Below, piece after piece: positions 51,685 to 61,417 of a stretch of 64,000 bases of DNA (within the stretch, counting starts at the first letter, position 1; each line of letters begins with the position of its first letter). The translations under genes were made by a program, and so were the position numbers. A model generated the notes under the pieces. The model saw only the letters and a program-made list of their open reading frames with translations. It searched no databases and was not told where the DNA came from. The stretch is taken from contig NZ_JACHHK010000001.1 in the NCBI RefSeq assembly GCF_014202755.1, forward strand, positions 344,658 to 408,657, written 5' to 3'. Source of the stretch: Catenisphaera adipataccumulans (GTDB lineage Bacteria; Bacillota_I; Bacilli_A; Erysipelotrichales; Erysipelotrichaceae).

Positions 51685-54093
51685 TTAATATTTCAGTTTG
51701 GTTAAATGCCAGATGTCATCGTTATATTCCTGGATCGTACGATCGCTGGAGAAGTAACCAGACTTGGCAATGTTGATCAGCATCATCTTTGCCCAGTGGC
51801 TCTGATCGCGATACATAGCTTCAACTTCCTGCTGTGCTTTCATATAAGCATTGAAATCAGCCAGCACAAAGTATTCATCATTGTTCATGATCAAATCGTT
51901 GTAGATCATACGGAACTCATCCGGATTTTGTGCCCAGTAACCGTTATGCAGCGAATCAACGACCTTGCGCACTTCCGGATGCTGGTTGTAGAATTCACGC
52001 GAATTATAGGCATTTTCATGTTTCAGATGGTTGATATCCTCAACATGCAGTCCGAAGATCTTCGCATTCTCTTCGCCGACTTGACCGACGATTTCTACAT
52101 TGGCGCCGTCCAAAGTTCCTAATGTCAAGGCACCGTTCATCATATATTTCATGTTTCCGGTACCGCTGGCTTCTTTGCCTGCCGTCGAGATCTGCTCGCT
52201 GACATCCGCCGCATTCATCAGGATTTCCGCAATGGAAACAGAGTAGTTCGGAATGAAGACCACGCGCAGGAAATCTTTGGTTTCCAGATCGTTGTTGACG
52301 CGCTGCGCAACAATATTGATCAGCTTGATGATCTCTTTGGCTTCATAATAGCTCGGTGCGGCTTTGGCCGAGAAGATAAATGTCCGCGGATAGATACGGA
52401 AGTTGCGGTCTTCTTTCATGCGCATATACAAATACATCACGTGCATGATATTCAGCAGCTGGCGTTTATAAGCGTGCAGACGTTTTGCCTGGCAGTCGAA
52501 GATCGAATCAATGTTCACATCGATATCCAATGTATCTTTGATGTATTTAGCCAGGATCTTTTTACGTTCTTTCTTTACATCCAGGAACCGCTGCTGCACG
52601 ACTGGATCGTCGACATAATCCATCAGTTTTTCCAGCTGACGCGGATCCGTCTTATAATCTGTACCAATTGTGTCATCCAACAAAGCTGTCAGCTGCGGAT
52701 TGGAATACATCAGCCAGCGGCGATGCGTGATGCCATTGGTTTTATTGTTGAAGTGATCCGGATAGATCCGGGCAAAGTCCTTGAAGACATCATCGACCAG
52801 GATCTTCGAATGCAGAGCAGCGACACCATTGACACTGTGGCTGCCGACGATCGCCAGATTGGCCATATGTACGTTGCCTTCACGGATGATCGCCACATTC
52901 GGATAAATCGCACACAATCCGCGGTGATCGACATCAAATTTCCAGCGGCGGTCGATTTCTTCAATGATCATATACAAGCGCGGCAGCAGCTTTTTGACCG
53001 TTTCGACCGGCCATTTTTCCAGTGCTTCCGCCATGACAGTATGGTTCGTATAAGCCACGGTATTCGTGACGATCTGCCATGCATCATCCCAGTTGTAGTC
53101 ATATTCATCCATCAGGACCCGCATCAATTCCGGAATGACCAGGACCGGATGGGTATCATTCAGCTGGATGGCTACTTTATCAGCGAAATTATCCAGCGAA
53201 GGATAACGGCGCAGGTGTTCGGTGATGATGGCATCGATACCGGCGCAGACAAAGAAATATTCTTGTTTCAAGCGCAGTTCTTTGCCTTCTTGTGTGGAGT
53301 CGTCCGGATATACGTTGGTCGTCAGAGCGCTGACATCCTGCAGATATTTATTTAACTGTCCGGACGGCACCGATTCTTCATCGACTTCCGCATCCCATAA
53401 ACGTAACGTGTTGGTTGTCGGCGTATGATAACCGATGATCGGTTCATCATAAGCGACCGCACGTACGACAAAATCCGGATGATGATGGACGACGAATTTT
53501 CCGTTTTCATTCATATATCCGTCGACATAACCGCCGAATTTCACACGCGCATTGTGGTGCGGCTTCCAAACTTCCCAAATATTTCCGTACTTCAGCCAGC
53601 AGTCCGGCAGTTCCACCTGCTCATTGTTGACGATCTCCTGCTTGAATAAACCATAACGATAACGAATACAGTTTCCGTTGCCCGCATAATTCAATGAAGC
53701 CAGGGAATCCATGAAGCAGGCAGCCAAACGTCCTAAACCGCCGTTGCCCAGCCCGGCATCGCTTTCCAGTTCTTCCAGCTCATTAATATCCATGCCCAGA
53801 TCTTCCAGACCGTCCTTGACCACGTCATAAACACCTAAGTTCATCAAGTTGCTGGTCATCAGACGTCCCATTAAAAATTCCATGGAAAAATAATAAAGCT
53901 GTTTCGCTTGTTGTTTTTTTACTGCATTTTTGGTGATCCGCCAGTTCACACCGGCTTCTTCCAAGATCAGGGAACCCAGAGCGCGGTAACGTTGGATCGT
54001 ATTCGTTTCTTCGAAATCGCGTCCGTACATATCAGAAGTGGTTTCCTTCAGTTTTTCTACAAAAGTTTCTTTCGAATCAAATGTATTCGGCAT
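51685..54093 (-). CDS. glgP: Glycogen/maltodextrin phosphorylase
   Basis: Releases glucose-1-phosphate from alpha-1,4-glucans with phosphate. 802 residues, GT35 family, full length. PLP-site Lys in EASGTGNMKYMMNGALTLGTLDGANVEI (shown in two parts: EASGTGNMKYMMN and GALTLGTLDGANVE), catalytic HNARVKFGG, and NDTHPVLVIPELMR. ATG 54093 (GGGAGG eight bases upstream); the longer frame to 54150 lacks a site. It is alone: no glgB, glgC, glgA or malQ gene is in the window. Whether it is glgP or malP is not decided by sequence. Confidence 0.96.
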   Translation of the reverse strand: MPNTFDSKETFVEKLKETTSDMYGRDFEETNTIQRYRALGSLILEEAGVNWRITKNAVKKQQAKQLYYFSMEFLMGRLMTSNLMNLGVYDVVKDGLEDLGMDINELEELESDAGLGNGGLGRLAACFMDSLASLNYAGNGNCIRYRYGLFKQEIVNNEQVELPDCWLKYGNIWEVWKPHHNARVKFGGYVDGYMNENGKFVVHHHPDFVVRAVAYDEPIIGYHTPTTNTLRLWDAEVDEESVPSGQLNKYLQDVSALTTNVYPDDSTQEGKELRLKQEYFFVCAGIDAIITEHLRRYPSLDNFADKVAIQLNDTHPVLVIPELMRVLMDEYDYNWDDAWQIVTNTVAYTNHTVMAEALEKWPVETVKKLLPRLYMIIEEIDRRWKFDVDHRGLCAIYPNVAIIREGNVHMANLAIVGSHSVNGVAALHSKILVDDVFKDFARIYPDHFNNKTNGITHRRWLMYSNPQLTALLDDTIGTDYKTDPRQLEKLMDYVDDPVVQQRFLDVKKERKKILAKYIKDTLDIDVNIDSIFDCQAKRLHAYKRQLLNIMHVMYLYMRMKEDRNFRIYPRTFIFSAKAAPSYYEAKEIIKLINIVAQRVNNDLETKDFLRVVFIPNYSVSIAEILMNAADVSEQISTAGKEASGTGNMKYMMNGALTLGTLDGANVEIVGQVGEENAKIFGLHVEDINHLKHENAYNSREFYNQHPEVRKVVDSLHNGYWAQNPDEFRMIYNDLIMNNDEYFVLADFNAYMKAQQEVEAMYRDQSHWAKMMLINIAKSGYFSSDRTIQEYNDDIWHLTKLKY

Positions 54094-54177
54094 AAAATGT
54101 CCTCCCTGAACGCAGTATACCGAAATAAAAGCGAAAAGGCAACCATTCAAAAATGTTTTATAAAGTGATGAAATTCA

Positions 54178-54678
54178 TTATATTCTGCTCTTTTTAACTT
54201 CATAGATCCACATATAACCGCTTTTTGGGACAGTTCGGATGTACGGCTTGCCGTTATAGGTTCCGAGCAGGCGGCGTAAACGATAGATCGAAACTGATAA
54301 TGTATTATCATATATTTCATTCTTCGAGCGTGCTTCGATCATGGTAATGAGCGTTTCCCGGTTCAGGACCCGCTGCGGATGATGTAAAAAAATATCTAAC
54401 ACATAAAAGATCTCTTCACCGCCGACAAGCTGCTTGCCGTCTTTGAAGATGGTTCGTTGGGAAATATCGATAAGCAGATCTGCTGTTTGGTAGATCAGAC
54501 GGCCGGTCATCCGGTCGATCGCCGCTTTGATTTCCTGCCAGTCCCTGCGGTCGATCACATGGACCATGCGGTAGCCCTGACGCTCTTCGCGGATGCAGAA
54601 CGCTTCATTGTCTTTGGCCGTCTCTTGTATTTGGTCGAACACCTCATCTTCGACCTCGAAAATAATGAACTGAGTCAT
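54178..54678 (-). CDS. Stand-alone winged-helix (Trans_reg_C) regulator
   Basis: 166 residues. The C-terminal ~95 residues form an OmpR-type DNA-binding domain (FYVLDIFLHHPQRVLNRETLI, YDNTLSVSIYRLRRLLG, IRTVPKSGYMW). The N-terminal ~70 residues (FIIFEVEDEVFDQIQETAK) have no receiver Asp/Lys pattern and do not match a domain I know. So it is not a phosphorylation-driven response regulator. Sits between glgP and an unknown gene, 84 bases downstream of the glgP start; its targets are unknown. The 5' region contains the -10-like TATAAT-type sequences but no clear operator. Confidence 0.75.
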   Translation of the reverse strand: MTQFIIFEVEDEVFDQIQETAKDNEAFCIREERQGYRMVHVIDRRDWQEIKAAIDRMTGRLIYQTADLLIDISQRTIFKDGKQLVGGEEIFYVLDIFLHHPQRVLNRETLITMIEARSKNEIYDNTLSVSIYRLRRLLGTYNGKPYIRTVPKSGYMWIYEVKKSRI

Positions 54679-54754
54679 AAAAAAACCTCACATATGACTA
54701 TAATATAGAATACATTATTTCATCATATATGAGTTATATATATTAATTCATTTT

Positions 54755-55264
54755 TTATATTTCACTGATAAAATCACGAAATGCTTGGATTTTATTATTT
54801 TTCACCAAGAAAACTGTCATCATCGTATACCCAGGCCGCTTCCACATCACATAGATCCGGTTCTTTTCCTGCGCACAGCCTGTGATCCGATAATCGGTTT
54901 CTTCGCCTGCCGGCAGATTTTCATACCCATTATACGTATGACCGTGCCCGTCATGATATTTTACATCGAACGCAAACCAGCTCTTTGGCAGCGTCCGGTT
55001 CTGACAGCGATATTTGATCACATCCTGGGCCAGCTGCCGATCTGCATCATTCTCTTTTGATTTTGGTTTCCGATCAAAGACGGACAAAAGACCGCCTCCG
55101 ACGTGGCGGTCCATAAATGTATTCAATGACTCCATCTGATCACAATATAACTGATAACTTTCCAGCACATAGGAAGGCGTATCATCACGAAATGTCACTT
55201 TTCCGTTCTTCTCTGTATAATATTGCTTATACTTGCGCCATTCATACATTTCATTTTTTGCCAT
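54755..55264 (-). CDS. Hypothetical protein, 169 aa
   Basis: Not recognised. Soluble, hydrophilic, Tyr-rich N-terminus (NEMYEWRKYKQYYTEKNGK), an HVGGGLLSVFDRKPKS segment, a HDGHGHTYNGYENL patch that might bind metal, and a hydrophobic beta-rich C-terminal third ending in FRDFISEI. Followed by divIC seven bases later, so it is the upstream or co-transcribed neighbour in the mnmG operon direction. A homology search for His-rich GHGHT is the way forward. Weak AGGTAG site. Confidence 0.55.
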   Translation of the reverse strand: MAKNEMYEWRKYKQYYTEKNGKVTFRDDTPSYVLESYQLYCDQMESLNTFMDRHVGGGLLSVFDRKPKSKENDADRQLAQDVIKYRCQNRTLPKSWFAFDVKYHDGHGHTYNGYENLPAGEETDYRITGCAQEKNRIYVMWKRPGYTMMTVFLVKNNKIQAFRDFISEI

Positions 55265-55271
55265 AACTACC

Positions 55272-55568
55272 TCAATTTTCGTCCGGGAACTTAAAAACCT
55301 GTTCGCCGTCCTTGGTCACCAGATACTTACCGCGGGCAATGTATTCGATATAACTCGGATCGGACAAATTCTTCTTCGTGGTCTTCAGTTTTTTTTCTTT
55401 TTTCTTTAATTCCGTCGTTTTTGCTTCCGTTTCACTGATGCTCTGGCGTAACTGCACCATCGTCACGATCTCTTTTGCCCCTTCTGCGATCATGACCACA
55501 GCCAAAGCCAAACAGATCCACGTTGCCATACTATGTTTTTGTCTTCTTCTTCTCTTCCTGCGTTTCAT
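55272..55568 (-). CDS. Septum formation initiator (DivIC/FtsB family)
   Basis: 98 residues: basic N-terminus (KRRKRRRRQKH), one membrane helix (~15-33), coiled coil (ETEAKTTELKKKEKKLKTTKKNL), and the DivIC/FtsB motif DPSYIEYIARGKYLVTKDGEQVF. A divisome protein that works with FtsL and DivIB. ATG 55568 follows AGGGGG; the much longer frame to 55841 reads antisense-like low-quality sequence within mnmG. 11 bases downstream of mnmG. Confidence 0.88.
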   Translation of the reverse strand: MKRRKRRRRQKHSMATWICLALAVVMIAEGAKEIVTMVQLRQSISETEAKTTELKKKEKKLKTTKKNLSDPSYIEYIARGKYLVTKDGEQVFKFPDEN

Positions 55569-55578
55569 GTCTATCCCC

Positions 55579-57426
55579 CTATTGAACATGCATCGCCAAG
55601 ACCGCAATATCGCTTGGATTGATCCCGGATATCCGGCTGGCCTGACCCAACGTATGCGGCCGGATCGCGTCAAGCTTCTGACGTGCCTCCAATGATAAAT
55701 TCTCCATATGCGGATAATCCAGATCATCCGGCAGCACGACCGCCTCCATCGACTGCAGATGCGCGGCTTCCCGTTTTGCTTTCGCAATATAGCCGGCGTA
55801 TTTTTCCTGGATCTCGATCTCCCGGCTGATTTCCCGATCATACGTTTTGCCGGTCAGTGATGTCAAACCATCAATGGTGACTTTCGGCCGTTTGATCAAT
55901 TCCAGCGCACTGCTGCCGTGCGATAAAGAATCATATCCAAGACGCTGAAGATATGCATCCGCCTTCGCTCCCGGTTTGATCCGAAGCTCGCTCAGTTCCT
56001 GACGAGCTTTTTCGATGGATGCCATCTTCGCCATATATTTATTATACCGTGTTTCCGGCACGACGCCAACCTTATAACCAAGTTCGGTCAATCTTTGATC
56101 CGCATTGTCATGCCGAAGCAGCAATCGATATTCAGCCCGTGACGTCAGCAGACGATATGGCTCCTTGGTTCCTTTGGTCGTCAGATCATCGATCATGACG
56201 CCGATATAAGCCTGGTCACGCCGCAGGATAAACGGCTTTTCTCCTTTGACTTTCAAAGCCGCATTGATACCGGCCATGATGCCTTGTCCGGCCGCTTCCT
56301 CATAGCCGCTGGTCCCGTTAAGCTGTCCGGCCGTAAACAAACCGCTGATGATTTTATTTTCCATGTTCGGTTTCATCTGCAGCGGATCTACGGCATCATA
56401 CTCGATCGCATAAGCATATTTCTTGATGACACAGTGTTCCAGCCCCGGCAGTGAATGGACCATTTGTTCCTGTACATCCACCGGCATCGAGGTCGAAAAA
56501 CCTTGGACATACGTCGTATCCATCGAAAGTGACTCCGGTTCCAAGAACAGCTGATGGCGCGGTTTATCCGCAAAACGCACCAATTTATCCTCAATGCTTG
56601 GACAATAACGAGGCCCTACGCCCTTGACCAATCCAGAGTACATCGCAGAATCATGCAGATGTTCACGGATGATCCGGTGGGTCTCTGGTGTCGTGTAGAT
56701 CAAGTGACATACTTTCTGCCGGTCAAACGGCAGCACGTCTTCCGGACGCGTCGTATCACTGAAGCGCAGAAAAGCATTGGTTCCTGGCTGCTCGCTGCCG
56801 GCGGAAAAATCAATCGAATCGGTCAGGATACGCGGCGGCGTACCTGTTTTCAGCCGGAATGTATGAATGCCGGCATCCCGCAGACTTTGAGACAATGTAT
56901 TCACGGTCGGCTGGTCTTCCGGTCCCGATTCTGTCGCGGTATGTCCGCGCAGCACAGAACTGGACATATAGGTGCCGGTGGTCAGGATCACAGTTTTTGC
57001 TTTCACTTCGGTCCCGTCCGCACAGCGGATGCCGACTGCCTGGCCGTGTTCGGTCATCAGTGAACCGGCCATCTTTTCGATGACATCCAGCTTTGGTTCC
57101 GATAAAAGCAATTGTTTCATGAACTTTTTATATTCAACTTTATCACTTTGGACCCGCAGTGCCCAGACGCCTGGTCCTTTGGTGGTATTTAACATTTTAA
57201 ACTGCAGTGCCGTACGATCAGCGGCAATCGGCATCACGCCGCCCAGCGCATCAATTTCCCGGACGACGATGCCTTTAGCAGGTCCTCCAACGCTTGGATT
57301 GCACGGCATGGAACCTGCCATATTGATATCAATAGTGACCAAAGCTGTATGCATGTTCATGCGGCAGGCAGCCATGGCTGCTTCAATGCCTGCATGTCCG
57401 GCACCGACCACGACAACGTCATACAT
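55579..57426 (-). CDS. mnmG: tRNA uridine-5-carboxymethylaminomethyl(34) synthesis protein MnmG
   Basis: 615 residues, FAD enzyme of the MnmE-MnmG complex. N-terminal dinucleotide site VGAGHAGIEAA, CNPSVGG (PCNPSVGGPAKG) with the conserved Cys, second GTGTYMSS, and the C-terminal helical domain ending LGQASRISGINPSDIAVLAMH. The ATG shares a base with the flippase stop (TAATG). Its partner MnmE is far upstream (13549). Confidence 0.97.
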   Translation of the reverse strand: MYDVVVVGAGHAGIEAAMAACRMNMHTALVTIDINMAGSMPCNPSVGGPAKGIVVREIDALGGVMPIAADRTALQFKMLNTTKGPGVWALRVQSDKVEYKKFMKQLLLSEPKLDVIEKMAGSLMTEHGQAVGIRCADGTEVKAKTVILTTGTYMSSSVLRGHTATESGPEDQPTVNTLSQSLRDAGIHTFRLKTGTPPRILTDSIDFSAGSEQPGTNAFLRFSDTTRPEDVLPFDRQKVCHLIYTTPETHRIIREHLHDSAMYSGLVKGVGPRYCPSIEDKLVRFADKPRHQLFLEPESLSMDTTYVQGFSTSMPVDVQEQMVHSLPGLEHCVIKKYAYAIEYDAVDPLQMKPNMENKIISGLFTAGQLNGTSGYEEAAGQGIMAGINAALKVKGEKPFILRRDQAYIGVMIDDLTTKGTKEPYRLLTSRAEYRLLLRHDNADQRLTELGYKVGVVPETRYNKYMAKMASIEKARQELSELRIKPGAKADAYLQRLGYDSLSHGSSALELIKRPKVTIDGLTSLTGKTYDREISREIEIQEKYAGYIAKAKREAAHLQSMEAVVLPDDLDYPHMENLSLEARQKLDAIRPHTLGQASRISGINPSDIAVLAMHVQ

Positions 57427-59051
57427 TATGACTGTCTCCTTTTCGGCAGACCGAATTTCATATGCAAAGCCAGCTGCGGTACCTTCAAGGCAATGGTGAC
57501 CGCCATGAACGCGATCAAGCTGATCAGACCGTTAAAGCACATTTTCACAAAGCTGATCATCTTACCATCACCGACACCGCCTAGACCCAGACGCGTCAGC
57601 GCATATGAGACGCCCCATAAAACAAGGCAGCCGATCAACGTGCGCAGCACGACTTGGAATATACGATTGTAACGGATATGAAATTTATGACGGATCTCAT
57701 GCAGACTGGCCCAGATCACCCAGCCGTCGGCAATAAAGGATGCAATGACGGCACCGCCAAATCCCCACATTGCTGTAAACGGCACCATCAGGATGCCTTT
57801 TACGACCGCATTGATACAAATGTTGCGGATGTTGCTGCGGCGCAGACCGAGCGCCATCATCAAGTTCGTCACGACCGGCGAGAATGTACCCGTCAGCGCT
57901 TCAATGGTCATCCACTGTAAGACCATGGTACTCGTACTTAGATCATCCGTATAAAACAATGTATAATTGATCGGCTCCGCATATACAAAAATACACATGC
58001 ACACCGGCAGACCGATATACAGCACGGCTGTCAGACAGTCAACGACATTTTTGCGGACCAATTTTTGATTCTTTTCTGTCAGAGCACTGGTGACATGCGG
58101 AATGATCGCTGCCACAAAGCCAGGCGCAAGAACCATCGGGATGGCTGTGATCTTCGTGCCGACATACGTCGTGGCAGAAATAATAGAAGAGATAATATCC
58201 GTATTCGAATAGAACATCTTCAGCCCGGTCGGCAGCAGGATCGCATTATAAATTTGTTGGGAATATCCAACGATCGAAACAAGCATATATGGTAAAGCCA
58301 GCCTGAATAGTTCGCGGGTGATTTCTTTCTTCGATTTGGATGGAGTTGTTTGCCGGCGGGCTTGCTCTTTGACATCGGCATCGGCTTTCTTGTCAAAATG
58401 CCGGATCTGCAGGATGCCGGCTAAAGCGGCAACACTTGTTGATAAGACCGATGCATACAGCGCCCATACGCGCGCCCAATGCATCACATAGACCAGCAGG
58501 CAGGCTGCACCAAGCAAAAAGCCGACCCGGAAAAATTGTTCAAACACCTGCGAATAAGCATATTCTTTCATTTCTTTCTGGCCTTCGTAATAACCACGGA
58601 ATGCAGACAGCGTCGGCACCAGGAAAATAGCAAGCGCCAGGATGCGCAGTACGCGGGCCATCGTTTCGGCACCGGTCGCGACCATCAACGGTGCGATCAC
58701 TCCGGAGAATGCCATCAGCAACACCATACCGACAAATCCCATCAACATCAGCATATTCAAAGAAATTTTCTTAACAAGCTGAACCGTTTTTGGATCATTT
58801 AAGGTCATGTATTTGGATACCATCGTGGCAATCGCAAACGGGAATCCAGCCGTAAAAATATTCAGGACATATGAATAAATATTGTATGCCTGGCCGTAAT
58901 ATCCCATATAATCGACATTGGAAAGGATGGAAGAAAAAGGAATCGCATAGATGATCCCAATGAGCTTTGCGACAAACAGACCGCCTGTACCGACCAAACC
59001 GGACAGGATGACTGACTTTTTGATTTTTGAATCCTGTGAAGTATCTGGCAT
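57426..59051 (-). CDS. Lipid-linked oligosaccharide/lipid II flippase (MurJ/SpoVB-like)
   Basis: 541 residues, about 14 membrane helices of the MVF/polysaccharide export superfamily: KKSVILSGLVGTGGLFVAKLIG at the start, RGYYEGQKEMKEYAYSQVFEQFFR in the first half, and MALGLRRSNIRNICINAVVKG later. The RGYYQGxxxM motif and length fit the YtgP/SpoVB branch that moves lipid II across the membrane. One of two possible identities (MurJ-type or Wzx-like). Coupled to mnmG by a one-base overlap. Confidence 0.85.
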   Translation of the reverse strand: MPDTSQDSKIKKSVILSGLVGTGGLFVAKLIGIIYAIPFSSILSNVDYMGYYGQAYNIYSYVLNIFTAGFPFAIATMVSKYMTLNDPKTVQLVKKISLNMLMLMGFVGMVLLMAFSGVIAPLMVATGAETMARVLRILALAIFLVPTLSAFRGYYEGQKEMKEYAYSQVFEQFFRVGFLLGAACLLVYVMHWARVWALYASVLSTSVAALAGILQIRHFDKKADADVKEQARRQTTPSKSKKEITRELFRLALPYMLVSIVGYSQQIYNAILLPTGLKMFYSNTDIISSIISATTYVGTKITAIPMVLAPGFVAAIIPHVTSALTEKNQKLVRKNVVDCLTAVLYIGLPVCMCIFVYAEPINYTLFYTDDLSTSTMVLQWMTIEALTGTFSPVVTNLMMALGLRRSNIRNICINAVVKGILMVPFTAMWGFGGAVIASFIADGWVIWASLHEIRHKFHIRYNRIFQVVLRTLIGCLVLWGVSYALTRLGLGGVGDGKMISFVKMCFNGLISLIAFMAVTIALKVPQLALHMKFGLPKRRQS

Positions 59052-59159
59052 GGACTTCCTCCTACTGACTTTTGATTATATCACAGTGCGATTAAATGTG
59101 GAAAGAGATTTCTTTTTTATAAAGAACAAGGTATATTTAAGAAAGAAATGGAGGATCCT

Positions 59160-60644
59160 ATGACACTGATTTGTACCAAAGATCAAGCCCGCGCAGCGGA
59201 TGCCTGCGCGATCCAGGACCATCACATTCCTTCTCTGGTCTTGATGGAACATGCAGCCATGGAAACCTGCCGCTATGTTCCGGCCGGCCAAAAGATCCGC
59301 ATTGTCTGCGGGCCGGGCAACAATGGAGCTGACGGTCTGGCCATGACGCGTCTGCTGCTGCAGCGTCACGAAGATGTATCGGCTTTTCTGACATCGGACC
59401 ATCTATCGGATGATGAGCAGACCCAGCTGGATATTTTACACAGTTTCGGCATCCACGTTCAGACGGAAAATTTCAACGACTGGCTTCGTGACGCACAGGT
59501 GATCGTTGACTGCCTGTTCGGCAACGGTCTGTCCCGCCCGATCGAGGGTAAATATAAAGATTATATCGAAGCAATCAACGCTTCCGATGCGAAAGTGATC
59601 AGTGTGGATTTGCCTTCCGGTCTGGAAGCAACGACCGGGAACATCCTCGGCACAGCGGTGCAGGCGGATGTGACGGTCGCCCTGGATTGTCTGAAGGCCG
59701 GCCATCTGGTGCAGGCAGGTCCGCAAGTCTGCGGAGAGCTTCACTGTGCCGATATCGGCATTCCCAAGTCACTGCATCCAGGGGCCAAAGAGCTGATCAC
59801 AAAGGAGCTTGCCGCTGCTGCTCTGCCGGCCCGCAGTATCTACGGTCATAAAGGAACGTTCGGCAAGGCGCTGATGATCGGCGGTTCCCGTCAGATGCAC
59901 GGAGCGATCAGTTTTGCGGCACAGGCTTGTTACCGCAGCGGCATCGGCACGCTGACTTTATTTGTACCGGAGCCGATCACGGATATTCTTTCCATAAAAA
60001 TGGATTGTGCAATGAAATTATCTGCGCCAAGTCAGGACGGTTTCTTTGCTCAAAAGGCCGTCGGACAGCTTGCTGATCAGATCCATTCATTCGATCCCGT
60101 CACGATCGGCAACGGGATGGGCCGCAGTGCGGTAACTGAAGCGATGGTCAGGACCGTGCTGGAAAGTGAATGTCCGGCGATCGTTGATGCGGATGGATTA
60201 TGGGCCCTGCGTCATCAACGGCAGCTGCTGCTGCGGCAAGCCGACACGATCGTCACGCCTCATGTGAAAGAACTGACTTATTTAATTGATTTGGATGTGA
60301 AAGAAATTGCGGATGATCCGATCCATGCCGCAGAATGGTTTGCTTCCCTTTATCCAAACTGCACTCTGATACTGAAATCCGGCATCACGGTCATTGCCCG
60401 CGGATCGAAACAATATGTATTCGTCCGGCCGGACAGCGGCCTGGCCAAAGGCGGCAGCGGCGATGTGCTGTGCGGCATTTTGACCGGTATGTACGGGCAG
60501 GCAAAAGATCCCCTGACAGCAGCGATCAGTGCTGTTTACGTTCATTCCCTTTGTGCCAAACAAAAAAAGGACCCTGCCGGCATCCAGCCGGAGGACTGGA
60601 TCTACAGGATCCCGGAAGCCATCGGAACCTTACGGAGAGCTTAG
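59160..60644 (+). CDS. nnrD: Bifunctional NAD(P)H-hydrate epimerase / dehydratase
   Basis: Repairs damaged NAD(P)H hydrates: N-terminal epimerase (YjeF_N, ~1-205; VCGPGNNGADGLAM, VSVDLPSGLEATTG) and C-terminal ADP-dependent dehydratase (~215-494; GGSRQMHGAISFAA, VTPHVKELTYL, GLAKGGSGDVLCGILTG). 494 residues from ATG 59160 after GGAGG; the in-frame ATG 59148 overlaps that site. The stop region folds into a terminator that overlaps the convergent udp 3' end. Confidence 0.95.
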   Translation: MTLICTKDQARAADACAIQDHHIPSLVLMEHAAMETCRYVPAGQKIRIVCGPGNNGADGLAMTRLLLQRHEDVSAFLTSDHLSDDEQTQLDILHSFGIHVQTENFNDWLRDAQVIVDCLFGNGLSRPIEGKYKDYIEAINASDAKVISVDLPSGLEATTGNILGTAVQADVTVALDCLKAGHLVQAGPQVCGELHCADIGIPKSLHPGAKELITKELAAAALPARSIYGHKGTFGKALMIGGSRQMHGAISFAAQACYRSGIGTLTLFVPEPITDILSIKMDCAMKLSAPSQDGFFAQKAVGQLADQIHSFDPVTIGNGMGRSAVTEAMVRTVLESECPAIVDADGLWALRHQRQLLLRQADTIVTPHVKELTYLIDLDVKEIADDPIHAAEWFASLYPNCTLILKSGITVIARGSKQYVFVRPDSGLAKGGSGDVLCGILTGMYGQAKDPLTAAISAVYVHSLCAKQKKDPAGIQPEDWIYRIPEAIGTLRRA

Positions 60645-60659
60645 TGCTCTTCGTTTTTT
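60634..60659 (+). terminator. Terminator of nnrD overlapping two stop codons
   Basis: GGAGAGC (60634-60640) and GCTCTTC (60646-60652), one G-U pair, then six T (60654-60659). Both nnrD and udp stops lie in the loop. Confidence 0.65.
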
Positions 60660-61417
60660 ATTAATTGTTTCATCGCCAGGATCGCGGTATCAAACATTGG
60701 CTGCAGATCGTGATCCTGATCGTTCGGCAGGCCCCGGCGGGCACGTTCTTGATTGGCAATGCAATGGAGGATCGACCCCGTGCGCAGTCCTCTGGCCTGA
60801 CCGACAATGAACAAAGCCGCCGACTCCATTTCCGAAGCTTTGGTGCCCATCGCAAGATAAGCGTTCCATTTGCCGATCAATGCGGCACTGCCCGGCATTT
60901 TTTCGGGTTCGTGCTGGCCGTAAAAAGCATCTTTGCATTGGACCACTCCGATATGATAACGAACCTGCATTTGTACAGCAGCCTGTTCCAAAGCACACAC
61001 AACATGATGATCCGGTACGGCCGGATATTCGATCGGCACATATTCCTGTGTCGTCCCTTCCATACGGACAGCACCGGAAGCAATGACGAGATCACCGCCT
61101 TTCACATCCTGGTCCATCCCGCCGCATGTCCCCAGACGGATCAGCGTATGACAGCCCAAATGAAATAACTCTTCTACGGCGATGGCTGTTGAAGGTCCGC
61201 CGATGCCGGTCGACATCACACTGACTGGTTTTCCTGCCAGAGAACCGGTCCAGGTGACATATTCCCGATTGGTCGTGACATAATGAGGTTCATCTAAGCC
61301 AGCGGCAATGTCTTTGACCCGGCCGGGATCACCAGTCAGAAAAACATAAGGTCCGACCTCGCCGGGTTTTAAGCCAATGTGATATTGGCAGCCGGCACCT
61401 TCGGTATAATCGATCAT
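60641..61417 (-). CDS. udp: Uridine phosphorylase
   Basis: 258 residues, NP-I family. Phosphate-site LTGDPGRVKDIA near 28-39, GTCGGMDQDVKGGDLVIASGAVR, and the nucleoside specificity helix ASEMESAALFIVGQA. Releases uracil and ribose-1-phosphate, which upp (31369) could salvage. Start ATG overlaps the small upstream gene stop (ATGA); GGAGG present. Confidence 0.94.
   Translation of the reverse strand: MIDYTEGAGCQYHIGLKPGEVGPYVFLTGDPGRVKDIAAGLDEPHYVTTNREYVTWTGSLAGKPVSVMSTGIGGPSTAIAVEELFHLGCHTLIRLGTCGGMDQDVKGGDLVIASGAVRMEGTTQEYVPIEYPAVPDHHVVCALEQAAVQMQVRYHIGVVQCKDAFYGQHEPEKMPGSAALIGKWNAYLAMGTKASEMESAALFIVGQARGLRTGSILHCIANQERARRGLPNDQDHDLQPMFDTAILAMKQLIKNEEH

Noticed and set aside
52441..53355. 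304-aa plus-strand open frame in glgP
   Set aside because: Antisense shadow of a complete phosphorylase; no ribosome site.
55569..55841. 91-residue N-terminal extension of DivIC
   Set aside because: It lies in another frame of mnmG, is Arg/Trp-rich and lacks a start signal; ATG 55568 with AGGGGG fits the family.
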